A DNA stretch of 64,000 nucleotides from Cliona cf. orientalis (GCA_963930775.1 OZ005697.1:7896292-7960291); one strand, 5' to 3'; numbered from the stretch's first letter, positions 13,181 to 24,750 are shown. Translations and numbers: made by a program. Notes: generated by a model not told the origin, from the letters alone.

Positions 13181-16100
13181 ATGAAGAATACCTTCGTTAT
13201 AACAATCTTACTGCTGCTACTGTCAAGAGGAGGCTTCACACAGGAGAGCAACTTCCTACAGGTGGGTGATACGTAGTTTTATATCGGTAGTTCAGTTTGG
13301 CTAGTACCAATCTGGCATTAATTATACATGTACACATAATATTATTATTGTAGCTAGCACATCTGGAAGTTTCTATCTTAGCTATAGTCTTACCGTGCAG
13401 TTACGTGCATGATTGTACGTTATCAATGATCCTCATGTAGCTAGCTATGTACATAATCAAACTCGTATACGCATGTAGCTAGTACTGTTTCCTAGCTATA
13501 CAGGCAAGTGTACCTGTTTAAGATATGACATTGTATAATTATTGCAATAATATGTTAGCTACTATAGTATGACATTGTAACTACTATAGCATGCACAAAA
13601 TTAATATGTTTCAGCTGCAGGAAGCTGCCCAGAACAAAAACAACAGTTACTACATTGTTGACTAGAAACTGCCAGATGTGCTAGCTACAGCATACGTGTA
13701 TATTATAGTATACATATATTATGCAGCCGTCATTCATTCATGATATCAATGCATGATATTGTTAATCTTGGATACTATGACTATATAGCTATCATACACC
13801 ATTATATGGACTATAGTATTATAGTTGGGTGTTGTTGTGTGAGAATTTGTTCACAAGCTATTTCCATTGGCAAAAGAAATTATTTGATGTCTGGTAGCTA
13901 AATATCATTATGCTTTCCCTGGCAACCAGTCACAGAGTCCCAATTAGGATGATTTTTTTCATTTGGCCACACATGGGATACAATAATTACACTTACTAAG
14001 TAAACAATTTCGTGTTTGCCAGCTGGCTGTCAAAATGATGCCAAGAGCAGAATAATATTTTGAGGGTTTCATCCAGGACCAGTTGGTGCACAGGCCCGGG
14101 AGCTTCCCTCCAAAGCACCATAGAGAAAGATAGACAAACACAGACGGAGAGAGAGGGAGGGGGGGACTTGGAGCACATAATATAATATACTCCATTAAAC
14201 TTACCCTTAAGACTATAGCGAAGTAATCAATTATACTTCAATTGATGGATCCGTACATCTGATATAATACAGTAACACAATTATAATTATTATTCTCCAT
14301 GTACATACATTAGGAGAGCAGTGAAAAAGATCGCACAGTGAGGTCTCATGCAAAATTACACAATGGAGATTCTGATGATCATGATAGTGGAATATCAGAG
14401 AACCTGGTGAGTTGATAAAGATACTAATGGCTGTATGGAGTAATATCAGGGTCCCACCGAAAATAATAATTCCATTCAGGCGTCCTTCAACAAAATAGCA
14501 AGCATACTAGACAAGATATTGTGGGTTTGTGGTAGTCACAATGTCATATCAGTATTTTATATGCATGAGTGTGTGCATGACATGATATACTTATTAACCT
14601 AGACTAAGTCACACATAATAATTTATATACTCTAATTACAAACAATCACAACTCAGGTACAGCATCAACCTAGAGTGTACAGCGCAGAGGCTATAGTCTT
14701 CCTAGTATGCATGTTGCTTCCTCTCTGACTTTATTCTTCCTCTTGTATTGAAACAGACAAGTCAGTAAAATTCAATTGTTTATCCTTACACGATTTACAA
14801 ATTTCCCACCTTACCTTACAACATGCTAGTACGCTGCGTGAGGCACGGAAATGTTGAAACAGAATACTCATGGTTTCATTTCATGTACCTTGTAGATCTT
14901 TATGCATGCACAACAATTTTATAATATTATACTATAATAGTGCTTTGAATAGTGGACGAGCGTCTATGCGACACACAACCAAGGGCTTATAGACCCCAAA
15001 GGGGAGAGGGCATGTAACTGGCACCTGGCAAAATTCAAATCCATAGGCTAAAAATAGTAAAATCCACATTATCAGTCCATAGCACTAATGCAATCCAGAC
15101 AGCAGCTGTTACTATAAATAGTTACAAACCACTGTCTGATTTGAATTTTGCTAGGTACACTATCATGTATGGCAGTTACATGCCCTCTCCCCCTTTGGGG
15201 TCTATAAGCCCTTGACAAAACCTATATAGTGTACGGCATGCAATAGTGAAACACAATAATAATATAGTTATTATGCTTTCAGTATATTAGCTTGACTGGC
15301 CTCTTCTGGTATGCATGTACACACACGACAGTGAACATGACATGTACTGCCATAAAATTGATATAGCATACATTTTGCTCAACTGTCACCATCATTATGA
15401 TGATACCATACACAATGTCATGCACACGATAGATTTTGCTGATTGTGCTCCCAACTGTCGTGGTCATTGCTCTGGTTGTCATTATTGCCATCATCGTTTG
15501 CATTGTCTACCGGACTCACTTCAGCTATGGAAATGTGTGCTGCTTCAAACCAGTATGTGAGAAACATGAAACTTTGGTAACTTGGTGGTACGATAGTCAT
15601 CATCGGATAAGTTATTAGTCACTATTACTCTAAGACTCTTATAAGACTCTGAACATTCATAGCAGCTGCTATCATTAATTATAATAATTATTATTATCCA
15701 TAGAAAAGACGGCCAGTTAGGTTGGAAGATCCTAATGATTATCAGCTTGAAGAGTCCGGTAGCCCCTCCCCTCCAGTCTACCCGGGTATGAACTCCGCAG
15801 CACCACCAGTCTACTGTGATGCAATCAATGATGTCATTCTATTGAAAGGTGATTAACGATTCATATGCGCGTGTATTTGTGCAGAATAATCACGATAAGC
15901 CTAAGAAGAAAAAATTTTATCCCATTTTGCAGCAAAAGTATGATGCTATTATGATAACCCTTGAAAACACTGGATGATATATAACAGTTACTATTTCCTA
16001 CTATGATCTAGCTATAATATCTCTACTTTCAGGTGTTGATCCATCAACTGTATCCCTACCACCCTATGTCCCCCCACAGTCATCATCAGATCAAAGTGCC

Positions 16101-16268
16101 CTGACAGCAAGCACACAGCCTGACTCCTCCCTCATCACAGAATCACAAGCCACACAGAGCCAAGCAAGGCATGAGTCAGGCAACGATGATGATGAAGCCA
16201 AGGACTCAACAGAGGAGAGCTTGGCTAGTGAGGACTCCTCACCAGAACAAAAACTTATTAGCAAGTAA
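13181..16268 (+). CDS. Small single-pass membrane protein with PPxY motifs (paralogue 1)
   Basis: Not a family I can name. Five exons join in frame to 224 aa: 13181-13261 (signal peptide MKNTFVITILLLLLSRGG...), 14314-14406 (acidic, Ser-rich ectodomain), 15433-15552 (membrane segment ILLIVLPTVVVIALVVIIAI, then YRTHFSYGNVCCFKP), 15704-15848 (two PPVY motifs) and 16033-16268 (LPPYVPP, then a Ser/Asp/Glu-rich tail, stop TAA). PPxY motifs bind WW domains, for example of NEDD4-type ubiquitin ligases; the CC after the membrane segment could be palmitoylated. The next gene (16638) has the same plan: short ectodomain, TM, YG..CC.KP box, a phase-0 exon boundary at the same place, then PPxY. The two are tandem paralogues. 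An adaptor role in ubiquitin-dependent trafficking is inference. A skipped exon-like segment at 13617-13670 carries a stop. Confidence 0.75.
14980..15214. mobile_element. Foldback element, CAAGGGCTTATAGACCCC family
   Basis: The left arm CAAGGGCTTATAGACCCCAA continues through GGGGAGAGGGCATGTAACTG. The right arm is its reverse complement (ends TCTATAAGCCCTTG), with arms of roughly 75 bp including an AATTCAAAT/ATTTGAATT inner part. It lies in intron 2 of the PPxY gene. Non-coding; could extrude a long hairpin. Confidence 0.85.
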
Positions 16269-16269
16269 A

Positions 16270-16637
16270 TAATCATAACTATAGCTTCAATAAGTGGCAT
16301 ACAATCAATTTTATATCAGATGTTAGTTATTTAATAGGCAATATCAATTTCATGATACTGGACGACCCTGTACCCTCGAGCTCGCCTGACGCATGCGCAT
16401 AACGAGTGCATGATATCAGGGCTGTTCCGTTTCCTGTACAAGCCCCGCCTCCTTTTTAACACCACCACGACCAAAGTGATTCCGGTCGGGTCATGTGGCA
16501 GCATAAAGCATGTAAACAAACCATAGAGCGAGCGCAGATATAGGAAAGAAGTACTGGACCGTGGCCAGCAGGATTAGGAGCGAGAATCAGTCATCTAGAG
16601 TGCGAGCTTGACCAACTTTTGGCAGCCAACCAGTGCT
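16270..16637. promoter_or_regulatory. 5' region of second PPxY gene with NRF1-like site
   Basis: CpG-containing region between the two PPxY genes. It holds ACGCATGCGCAT (about 16389-16400), close to the NRF1 palindrome GCGCATGCGC, about 240 bases upstream of the start codon at 16638. The transcription start is not determined. Confidence 0.4.
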
Positions 16638-19304
16638 ATGATGTCCACTTTACAAGTGAGTTCAAAGTTCATACACACTCTACAAGGATATGTATATGAT
16701 TTTGAGGATGAAGGATTTGATCTAGGTACCAGTTGAATATTATGGCTGCAAAGGACTTGCTAATTTAATATCCTTAAGTTCTGCACTAATTCAATTCCAA
16801 TTTTCTATTTTTCTCCCCTGTACATGCAGGTATGGTTATTGCCAGTGTTGGCGGCACTTGCAGTACTAGTATCCCCAGCGACTGCTCAAAACAAGCTTGT
16901 TAATGTGAGTTCAACTACGCTATTGGGTTTAATTAAGAACATGTGCAATCTCATTTCATTAGTAAAAGTATCGTATCATTATTATGTATTGGGTATATAT
17001 ATTATGTCTAGCAGGTAATAATATAATTATTATGATCAGCAAGATTAGCACTGAATCACATCAGCACTTAGCTCTTTCAGCTATTTTATGCTCAAAGAGC
17101 TTTGGAATGTGAGTGGGGTCTAACTCATTAGACTATAGTGTATACGTACTTCTCTCTATCATGCATTGCAGTTAGTAGTATCAATTGAGCCATTATCTAT
17201 GTAATAGTCAAGCACTCAAGATGCAACAGTGATAACATCATGATTGTCACTACTGAATCCGTTCTGACAATGTGCTCATACTTACGCACCATGTAAAGGA
17301 ACCACCAGCTAGCTAGCTGGGTATAATTGTAACTAGTAGCCATGCATAGAGCTAGGACAATGTCGTACATGATTTGGTATAATATTATAGATATAGAACC
17401 CTAGTTTGACCATTCCACTGCTTCATGTATAGTGGTAAGGGCCACCGTGGAAGCACCACTACTGGAACTAACAATGCTATCCGATATTCATTTCTTACTA
17501 ATTCATTCCAACAGTATCACGTATATACATGACATTGTATGTTGTATTCATAAGATTGCTGCAGCTTATATGGGAGTTGTTGACTGTGCACAACTAGGTA
17601 TTCAATGCTTGGCTATAGTTGGGCATAGTTTCCTGATTAGGGGCTAATTGTGCATCGTAGGGGATGGTTGGGAATGAGCACATGACTTTAGCAGAGGAAG
17701 GAAATCGTTATAGTGTTAAGGGCTTGCAGTTTTGGTGCTGAGTAATAGTTGCGACAGTTGTGCCTTGCACCAATGATAGATGATAATTATTCAATTCAGA
17801 GCACCCTGTTTGTCAAATGTTCTGTAATATTTTGTGAAGAGATTTGTAGTACATAATGTGGTAAATGCATGCTTGCATGCTCACTTAATTTTGTGCATTC
17901 TTGACTATAAACCAATAACTCCCTTCCTGTTTCTCTGCCCCCACTCTTCTCTTTCCCTCTCTCTCTCTCTCTCTCTCTCTCCCTCTCCCTCTCTCTCTCC
18001 CCTCCCTCCCTCCCTCCCTCCCCACAGGACCTGTCCTTTGCTCTTCCCCTCCCAATCATATTCATCATACTCATCATCATAGGTATTGTAATCTTCTGTG
18101 TCATGCGTCGAGCTCGCTATGGCTACTTCTGCTGTTTAAAGCCAGTAAGCGAATAATAATTATTACAACTGATAATCTGCATGCTTGGCTGTACCTACAG
18201 AGCCAATGAATGTATGGGCACTAATGTGAAATGCGTGCGGTACATGTTCTACAATGTACGTGACATGCATGAAGTCAGTTAGTTTTGGGGAGGTTTCAAT
18301 TTAATCCACCCTGAAGCATTTCTTGGCATGGTGCACTATGAAGCCATGCCCAAAACCATCAGATTCTGCTCTTGAATGACCATCGTTGCCAATATTGTAG
18401 CTACAACCAATGACTAATTTCTAACTTTCCCTCTAATCTATAATATCTTCATGTAGTTATAGCTATAAGTCAATACTGTATTGTTGAGGTCAAATCTTGC
18501 ACTCTTGATTATTAGTGTTGATTCCAACATTTATTATTTTTTCCAGCGAGTGGTATACCTTCCTGATCCTCCCAGCAGTGAGAACTCTGACAGTGACGAA
18601 GAGGCGGAGTCAGGAATAGCCAATCAGAACAGCGCGCAGGAGACGTCTCTGCAGGCCCCTGGCTACAGCCCCCACCCCAATAGCATCATAGCCCCTCCCG
18701 ATTACCAGGACGCACTCCAGGACGTGCTAGTGGTTCCCAGTCGGGACCCAAACCAACCTCCCGCCTATGTCAATGTGAGTACATGCTTTTGGTGCATGTA
18801 GACAGTTGTTTAGGAGTATATAGGATGGGGCACATAGCTAGCTATTGTACTTGTTGTAGTTTGGAAAATTGGGTAAAGATCACCAAAATTAAAAACTCGT
18901 GGGTTTACTTCCTACAGGTCTCAGCATTCCTGGATGGTCACTGAATTTAAATTTTACTAATGCTAATTGAGAGCTATTTTGCCAAATTAAACACTTGCCA
19001 AAGTTTCCCCACTATATTTATTATCCCCCATGGTGTTTCCTACATTTGGGAATCCATACCATGTATATTACATTACAGGAGAAGAATAATATTATTATGA
19101 CATTTTGCATGTACCCAACGTATTGTAGCTGTCCATTTGGGATAGAAAAGTCCCGTCAATATAATGTCATAGTACCATTGCTTGTAGTGATATTCCCAAA
19201 ATGCTTTTATTGCGATAGTTGTACAAACTTTCAATACCCTCGATAGTACAGTACTAGCAACTAACCTACCCTTGCTATATAATAGTAAACAGCCTTAACA
19301 ATGA

Positions 19305-19354
<50 letters not shown>

Positions 19355-19576
19355 TGAATTCAGAATGAAGGTAATGAAAATGAAGATAATGGAGAGAGTA
19401 GTAACAATAACAATGAGCCTGACTCCTCAGCGGAACAGCCTGCTGCTCCTGGTGATCAGCCCCTCGGCCAGGAGGAGCCGAGCGTCAACCAACAGCCGCA
19501 GCCGGAACTGGAAGAGGTCGATCTAGACGATGATAGCACCGAGAGCTATGATGACACCACACCCCTAAATCCTTGA
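16638..19576 (+). CDS. Small single-pass membrane protein with PPxY motifs (paralogue 2)
   Basis: Five exons join in frame to 216 aa: 16638-16655 (six codons, MMSTLQ), 16830-16904 (rest of the signal peptide, VWLLPVLAALAVLVSPATAQ), 18028-18144 (membrane segment LPIIFIILIIIGIVIFCVM, then RRARYGYFCCLKP), 18547-18774 (acidic, then PPDY and PPAY) and 19364-19576 (Asn/Glu/Pro/Gln-rich acidic tail, stop TGA). The predicted ectodomain is only about ten residues. The YGYFCCLKP box and exon plan match the gene at 13181. PPxY implies binding to WW-domain proteins; Cys-Cys is a likely palmitoylation site. CT-repeat tracts sit directly before the acceptors of exons 3 and 5. Function as a membrane anchor or adaptor for a NEDD4-like ligase is inferred. 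Confidence 0.78.
17953..18025. repeat. CT/CCCT microsatellite at splice acceptor
   Basis: (CT)n then (CCCT)n running straight into the CACAG acceptor of exon 3 of the PPxY gene, so it serves as an unusually long polypyrimidine tract. Confidence 0.9.
19309..19351. repeat. (CT)n microsatellite before last exon
   Basis: About 43 bases of pure (CT)n, followed within 12 bases by the TTCAG acceptor of the last exon of the PPxY gene at 16638-19576. Confidence 0.95.
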
Positions 19577-20008
19577 CCACGCCCATCAAGGACATGCATG
19601 ATGTTAACGTTGTATGGGAAAGTTTGTTCTTATTAAATTTTTAATCCATATTATCATCTTGTTTTTCTTGTCAAAACAACTTTATTTTAATTAGCCATCA
19701 TTTTTTTATTATGCATGTACACGCGTATATATGTACATACTGTTAGCGTTAACTGTTGTGTGAACGTGCCATTTTTAAATTATCAAGCAATGCACTAGAT
19801 GATGTGTTCGTGATTTGCACTTTTGTGTTCTTCATTACATCTGTATCCGTTAATTAGGTTTCACATTCACCTTAATAATTAGTTTCTCAGAAAACACAAC
19901 GAAGTGTCAACAGGGGCTTATGGACATTAACATGTTATTATAGAAATAAAAGCTTTCAAATTATAAGTGATGAATATTAATGACTGTACGATACATTCGA
20001 AATCAGAG
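19577..20008. other. Convergent 3' region
   Basis: AT-rich spacer between the plus-strand PPxY gene and the minus-strand ubiquitin-like gene. It contains AATAAA on the plus strand near 19945 and the reverse complement of AATAAA near 19682, usable as poly(A) signals for the two converging genes. Nothing else seen. Confidence 0.5.
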
Positions 20009-20257
20009 TCAGTTTATAATTACACCATGGCCACCTGGTAATCGGAGTACAAAGTGCAATGTTGCCTCTCTACCAATCCCATAGTCTTTCAGTGTTCTTC
20101 CCTCCTTGAGTTCGTGACCTCCATAGATCAGTCTCTGTTCCTCGATGGGCACTCCTTCTTTATCTTTTAGTTTCTCTTTGACCACTTCGATCGACTCTTC
20201 TTCCTCCACTAACAGCGAGATCGTCCGGCCCGTCAGCGTCTTCACGAAGATCTGCAT
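20009..20257 (-). CDS. Divergent intronless ubiquitin-like protein 1 (Gly-Gly retained)
   Basis: 82 aa, aligning to ubiquitin without gaps over 76 positions: [12 protein letters not shown] at the start, [12 protein letters not shown] in the middle, [12 protein letters not shown] at residues 65-76, then a six-residue tail HGVIIN. Leu8, Ile44 and Val70 (the hydrophobic patch) and Lys6, 27, 29 and 33 are kept. Lys11 is Arg, Lys48 is His, Lys63 is Arg, and Arg74 is Pro before the Gly-Gly. Removal of the tail by a deubiquitinase-type protease would expose Gly76, so conjugation is conceivable, but K48 and K63 chains could not form on it. First of three paralogues at about 400-430 bp spacing on the same strand. 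No intron or signal peptide. Confidence 0.85.
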   Translation of the reverse strand: MQIFVKTLTGRTISLLVEEEESIEVVKEKLKDKEGVPIEEQRLIYGGHELKEGRTLKDYGIGREATLHFVLRLPGGHGVIIN

Positions 20258-20405
20258 CGCACTGTGACTAAGTTTTGATATTTGAGCTTATTCTTGGACT
20301 TGATTTGCTTAGTAATGGAAGTGACTTCATCGGTGCTTCTTGCTAGGCTTGCACAAAGCAGGTCTAGAGCTGAATCATGCAGGAATTAACAGGTTTACTT
20401 AATAC

Positions 20406-20440
20406 TAGCCCCTCCCACAACATGCGAGTGGGAGGGGCTA
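20406..20440. repeat. GC-rich hairpin
   Basis: TAGCCCCTCCCAC and GTGGGAGGGGCTA form a perfect 13-bp stem around nine bases. It lies between ubiquitin-like genes 1 and 2, about 150 bp upstream of gene 1. It could be a MITE remnant or a regulatory hairpin. Confidence 0.75.
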
Positions 20441-20664
20441 TAGAGTGCCAGCCTTCCTTGACTCAATTAGTATTGACAGTAAAAATAGTGCACACAGTCA
20501 CACACACACACACACACAATGATTGGCACATACAAAAAAAAACACGCACAGTCAGATCTTTATAATTATTTCTAGCTAGACTAGTAGGCCTACTGCGCAG
20601 ATTTGATTTCAGATCTGTGTCAGCATAGATATTATTATCTGTGCATGGTGTCAGTCAGTATGAT

Positions 20665-20916
20665 TCAGAGTATGGCGCAGAACTTTCGCCGACCTCTCGC
20701 GTTGATGACAACGTGGAGCGTGGCCTCTCTGGTTATGCCGTAGTACTGTAGCGTCTTTCCGTCCTCGAGCTCCTGACTGTTGAATATCAATCTCTGCTCG
20801 TCCACGGGGACGCCATCTTTCTCTTTCAGCTTCTCTTTCACGATCTTTATTGTCTCTCCTTCTTCGACGATCAGCGAGACCGTGCGACCAGTTAGGGTCT
20901 TGATGTAAATTTGCAT
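20665..20916 (-). CDS. Divergent ubiquitin-like protein 2 with C-terminal CaaX box
   Basis: 83 aa, gapless against ubiquitin. It starts MQIYIKTLTGRT and has Ile44, Val70, Lys6, 27, 29 and 33. Position 48 is Gln and 63 is Arg. The C-terminal diglycine is lost (residues 75-76 are Gly-Arg), replaced by a basic stretch GRRKF and a final CAIL. A Cys-a-a-Leu terminus is a protein geranylgeranylation signal, and the Arg/Lys run before it would help membrane binding. This resembles in concept the prenylated membrane-anchored ubiquitin-fold proteins (MUB/UBL3). Prenylation and membrane location are inferred from the motif. It cannot be conjugated by the usual C-terminal glycine route. Confidence 0.82.
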   Translation of the reverse strand: MQIYIKTLTGRTVSLIVEEGETIKIVKEKLKEKDGVPVDEQRLIFNSQELEDGKTLQYYGITREATLHVVINARGRRKFCAIL

Positions 20917-21345
20917 TTTATGCTACGTTTATAAATCTCTGTTTATTTGTCATCAGTGATAGGTCAACTCAATTGCTCTATATACTGTCGTAAAGCACTT
21001 TATCGCGCATTGGATCTGCGCAATCAGCACGCACGCCCGCCATTGCAGTGGGTGTGGCTTGTATAGACAAAACAATTGCGCATGTTCATGCAATTACGAA
21101 GCTGTGGGAGGATCTAACAGCTATGTATTTATACTCCAACTACATAATATTACAATAATTTGTGATTCTACTAAATGAGGGTGGCCTTCATTCATGCATT
21201 CATATAGTCTACTATCTACTGTAAACAACCAATGAATATTAATATTATCGCTACCGGTATATTGCTACAAAATCCATGGATGTAAGTAGGCTACGTCGCA
21301 AGTTTAGTGCCTTTTAATACACACACGATTGCATTGAAGAGACAG

Positions 21346-21585
21346 TTACATTGTAGTGGACCTGCGCACGTCGATCAGGACCTGTAGAGTTGCGTCGCGA
21401 TAGATTCCGCACTTTTCCAGCGTCTCGCCATCTTTCAAGTTGCTCCCGTTGTACTGCAGAGTCTGCTCATCAATGGGAATCTTCTTCACTAATTTAATTT
21501 TCTCCTTCACAGTTCTCACGGTGTCTTCCTGCTCCACGTTCAACGTCAGCGTCTCAGCATTCTGAGTCTCCACGTAAATTCTCAT
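21346..21585 (-). CDS. Divergent ubiquitin-like protein 3 (no diglycine)
   Basis: 79 aa, gapless against ubiquitin but the most diverged of the trio. It starts MRIYVETQNAET, has IPIDEQTLQYNGSNLKDG in the middle and ends VLIDVRRSTTM. Ile44 is Gln, Gly35 is Lys, position 48 is Ser, 63 is Arg and 6 is Glu; Lys27 and Lys29 remain. With neither the Ile44 patch nor Gly-Gly it cannot behave as ordinary ubiquitin. It probably retains the beta-grasp fold only. Same strand and spacing as its two neighbours. The three open frames without stops argue for genes rather than retro-pseudogenes. Confidence 0.78.
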   Translation of the reverse strand: MRIYVETQNAETLTLNVEQEDTVRTVKEKIKLVKKIPIDEQTLQYNGSNLKDGETLEKCGIYRDATLQVLIDVRRSTTM

Positions 21586-22042
21586 GATTAAGTTCTTTAA
21601 CTTGTCTTCTAGCTATAGCTGGTGGTAGCTGACCCTTGCATTCCTGTGAATGCATGAATATATATAGCTGTAGCTAACGCCGGAAAAGTAAGTTTTCCTG
21701 CATGAATACACTCTAGCCTGTAATCACAGGTATCTATGAAATTTCAATCAGATCATTGTTTAATACTCACATCAATAATCCAATTAAGGGAAAAATTTTT
21801 AAACTGTCACAAAGACAATGGCGGCAATTTGTAAGCACAAACCATACACTGTAATACACGAAATTATATGTGTATAATATTATTAAAAAGCAATACAATA
21901 ACAATAATTAATTAACACCACAAATCAGATTAACAATAACACGATCATGTATAAGTCCAAACTAACTAAACTCGTGTACGTAGAAAAGTATTATCATTCA
22001 TAAGTCATTAGTTTGTATAATATTATTCACCATCGTTTACAG

Positions 22043-23047
22043 TTAAGCCAGCAATGCTGTCTGATCATCGGCATCCAGACTATCACTCCTATCCCTAATT
22101 ACAGGGGCTGTGGATGGTGCGGGGGGAGGTACCTGGGAGTAGTTTGGAGGTGCAGGCTGGGTGCTCAAATAGGAGCGGAATCCTCCACCCACATTGTGGG
22201 CGGTACCAGTACCACCAGTAGTGTTGCTCGGTTGAGCTCTTGGCACCTGGGAGAAGGGGGAAGGGGCAAAACGAGGCATTGGACCAGGGGCAGCGGGGGG
22301 AGGGGGGCCTTGAGGGGGAGATACATTTGCTGCTCCTCCTCGTGGCGGTGGTGGCTGATTGGAGGGCGTCCCTCCAGCTCCTGCTCCTCCTTCTTCAACT
22401 TTCACGGAGCGATCTTTGCCGGTAACTGCCTGGTCGTAAGTTGGGGGCAGGTTGGGGTCATCCTCCCGATCGTCCCTGGCCGGTCGGATAACTACGGTAC
22501 GTGTGAGTTGGCGGGTTGGCTGTCCTGGACGGTTGATGGCGTAGGATGTTCGCTGGGCGTAGCCCTCTGGACCAACACACCTCTCCACTCGAACAACTCG
22601 AGCTCTGCATAAGAGAAAAATAATGGAAGTCAAATTAATTCTCAAGATGTACACCCTTGCAAGTACATGTACTGGCAACTACAGATCATATAACCCTTTA
22701 AAAACTAGCAGCTACAGATCATAATAACTTTCATGTGAGGGAAGTAAAACAGTTTATCACTTGTCACTTATGGTACATGTTAGTTTCATAATTAATTTTA
22801 TTAAAACAAACCATCGAACCATAATAAATCCATCCAGTACGGCATAACACACCCTTAATATCCATACAGTTGCATGTATACGAGACTTACGATGGTACAG
22901 TTTGTACCAGACATTGTTGTTGCTGTCTGTAGTAGAGCATCTGCTGCTCCCTGCGCTTCTGGTAGAGCCACACCCTCCAGAAGATGAGACACAGGTTGAG
23001 AATTACCACCACCACCACCACTGGAACTATGATGAAATAGACGTCAC
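22043..23047 (-). CDS. Single-pass membrane protein with PPxY motifs, 3' two exons (5' end uncertain)
   Basis: Two exons are clear. 22891-23047 carries the membrane segment YFIIVPVVVVVVILNLCLIF, then a basic/Gln-rich juxtamembrane part. 22043-22604 is a Pro-rich tail with PPTY (LPPTYDQAV), poly-Pro runs and PPNY (APPNYSQV), ending DDQTALLA, stop TAA. The joint TC|A is in frame with a GTAAGT donor and a GCAG acceptor. About 239 aa are covered. The ectodomain and signal exons lie further right. A 31-nt candidate at 26296-26326 (LLVVASFDESG, donor GTATGT) has the correct phase but is weak. The plan resembles the two PPxY genes at 13-19.6 kb (short ectodomain, TM, PPxY), although sequence similarity is slight. 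Tyr-based PPxY motifs again imply WW-domain partners. Confidence 0.75.
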
Positions 23048-24453
23048 CTGAAAACGGAGCAGAGATACGTGACGTTAAAACTCCCTCTCAACTGGAGGTC
23101 TGATAACATATTATTTACAAGTGCATGAGTAGTACGTAACTAGGTCATGATTAACGATTAAAAATATTATTGTATACAATAACTGGATATCATCCCCCCC
23201 CCCTTCGATTTGTATTTGCCCACCCCCGGCCCATTGATTAGGCATATACGCCCCCCTCCAGAGCAAATACAGATAAACTTGTGTACAAAACCATCCCTAT
23301 CATGAAGACAACACTTCCATTCGGTAGCAGTTACCATAACAACATAATTTTCAACCCCAAATTGTGGGATAGTTAGAGGCTATATACCAAAATAGTAAGA
23401 TGTTGGTTTTGCATATAATTATATTCTAAGAAGCATCGAAGTCAAAAACAAAGTCCACAATAGTTATCACATACACCGAGCAATAATTATTGTTACACAA
23501 ACAATAAAGGGGACTTCCCCTTCCCCTCCCCACACAATGTACAGTGCTGGCCATGATATTTAGTACCCAAACACAATCATCACGTGCCTACTACATTAAT
23601 TATTACACGGATACACACATACACAAACATATTATGGAAGGAACACTGACATGTTTATCGAAACTGTAAGAATTACACTACACCCACGTAGCTGCAGTTA
23701 CATGCACATGTACATGTATATGGACCGGACATGGATACTCCCTGTCACATGCATACGCGACATGAATGACGCAGTAAATCTACTCCAGCCAACTCGGCTC
23801 AATTAGGCTGAAACAGCTGTTCACATGTTTGTATACTTAGCATTACCACATGCACACAGAGAGTATCACATTGTGTACGTTGTACATTAGACCACACAGT
23901 AAGAAATTTACACATGAACCTCAAACAGGATATTTGAGTTACATGTCCATGTAAACCAGAAGTAACACTGAGCTTTGCTCTAGTATTATTATTATAGTAT
24001 ATCTCAATACCCAGTTTCAAGTAAATTCCTGGCCTTGTGGTCTAGTTAGCATTGAAGGATGGCTGCAGTTGAGACAACACTATGATAGGACAATATTATT
24101 GGTGTGGTTCAAAGGTGTGGCTGACAAAACAAATCATTTGTAGTATTTGGGGGAGCAATTTTGAGATTCTTTGTAGGCTCATCTCAACATCTGGCAATTA
24201 TTGTGGTGACAAATATTATTAAATAGACATGCAGACACAGAACAGATTGCTTTTCCCCCCTGGCAGGTAATTACCAGTATCATATTAAGGGTACAGTTCC
24301 CAGCATGGAAATTCCTTGAAATGATAGCACTGCATCAAAAGCTTTGGACCTGCCCACTCCCACGATATCAATCATCTACATACACTAAGGATTGTTGAAA
24401 TGACATGTCATATCTCATGTCTACTAGGGAGATTACTGGGCCATAACATATGT

Positions 24454-24717
24454 ACCGTAGAATCCAGCAATTACGCCCCGCCCCCCCCCTTTGTGCATGC
24501 TAGCATTGGGCAAAAGTGAGGAGGGGGCTTATTCGCGGGATCCTTATATTATTTCCACGTGATGATCATTACCGACCATTGAATGCTCTGGCGGTTTGAT
24601 GGGCAAAACTCAAGAAAAACAATAAATATGACACTAATAGCTAGTTTGCTAGCTGTAGCTACATCTCCACTTTACTGTTAGGGAGGGAGGGCTTATATGC
24701 GAGACAAGCTAAAAATA

Positions 24718-24750
<33 letters not shown>

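Noticed and set aside
22013-22612. 199-codon plus-strand reading frame
   Set aside because: Antisense of the Pro-rich tail exon of the minus-strand PPxY gene; Gly/Ser/Cys-rich with no start or splice context.
24028-24060. tRNA-like GGCCTTGTGGTCTAGTTAGC
   Set aside because: Resembles a D-arm start but no anticodon arm, T-arm or matching acceptor stem follows.
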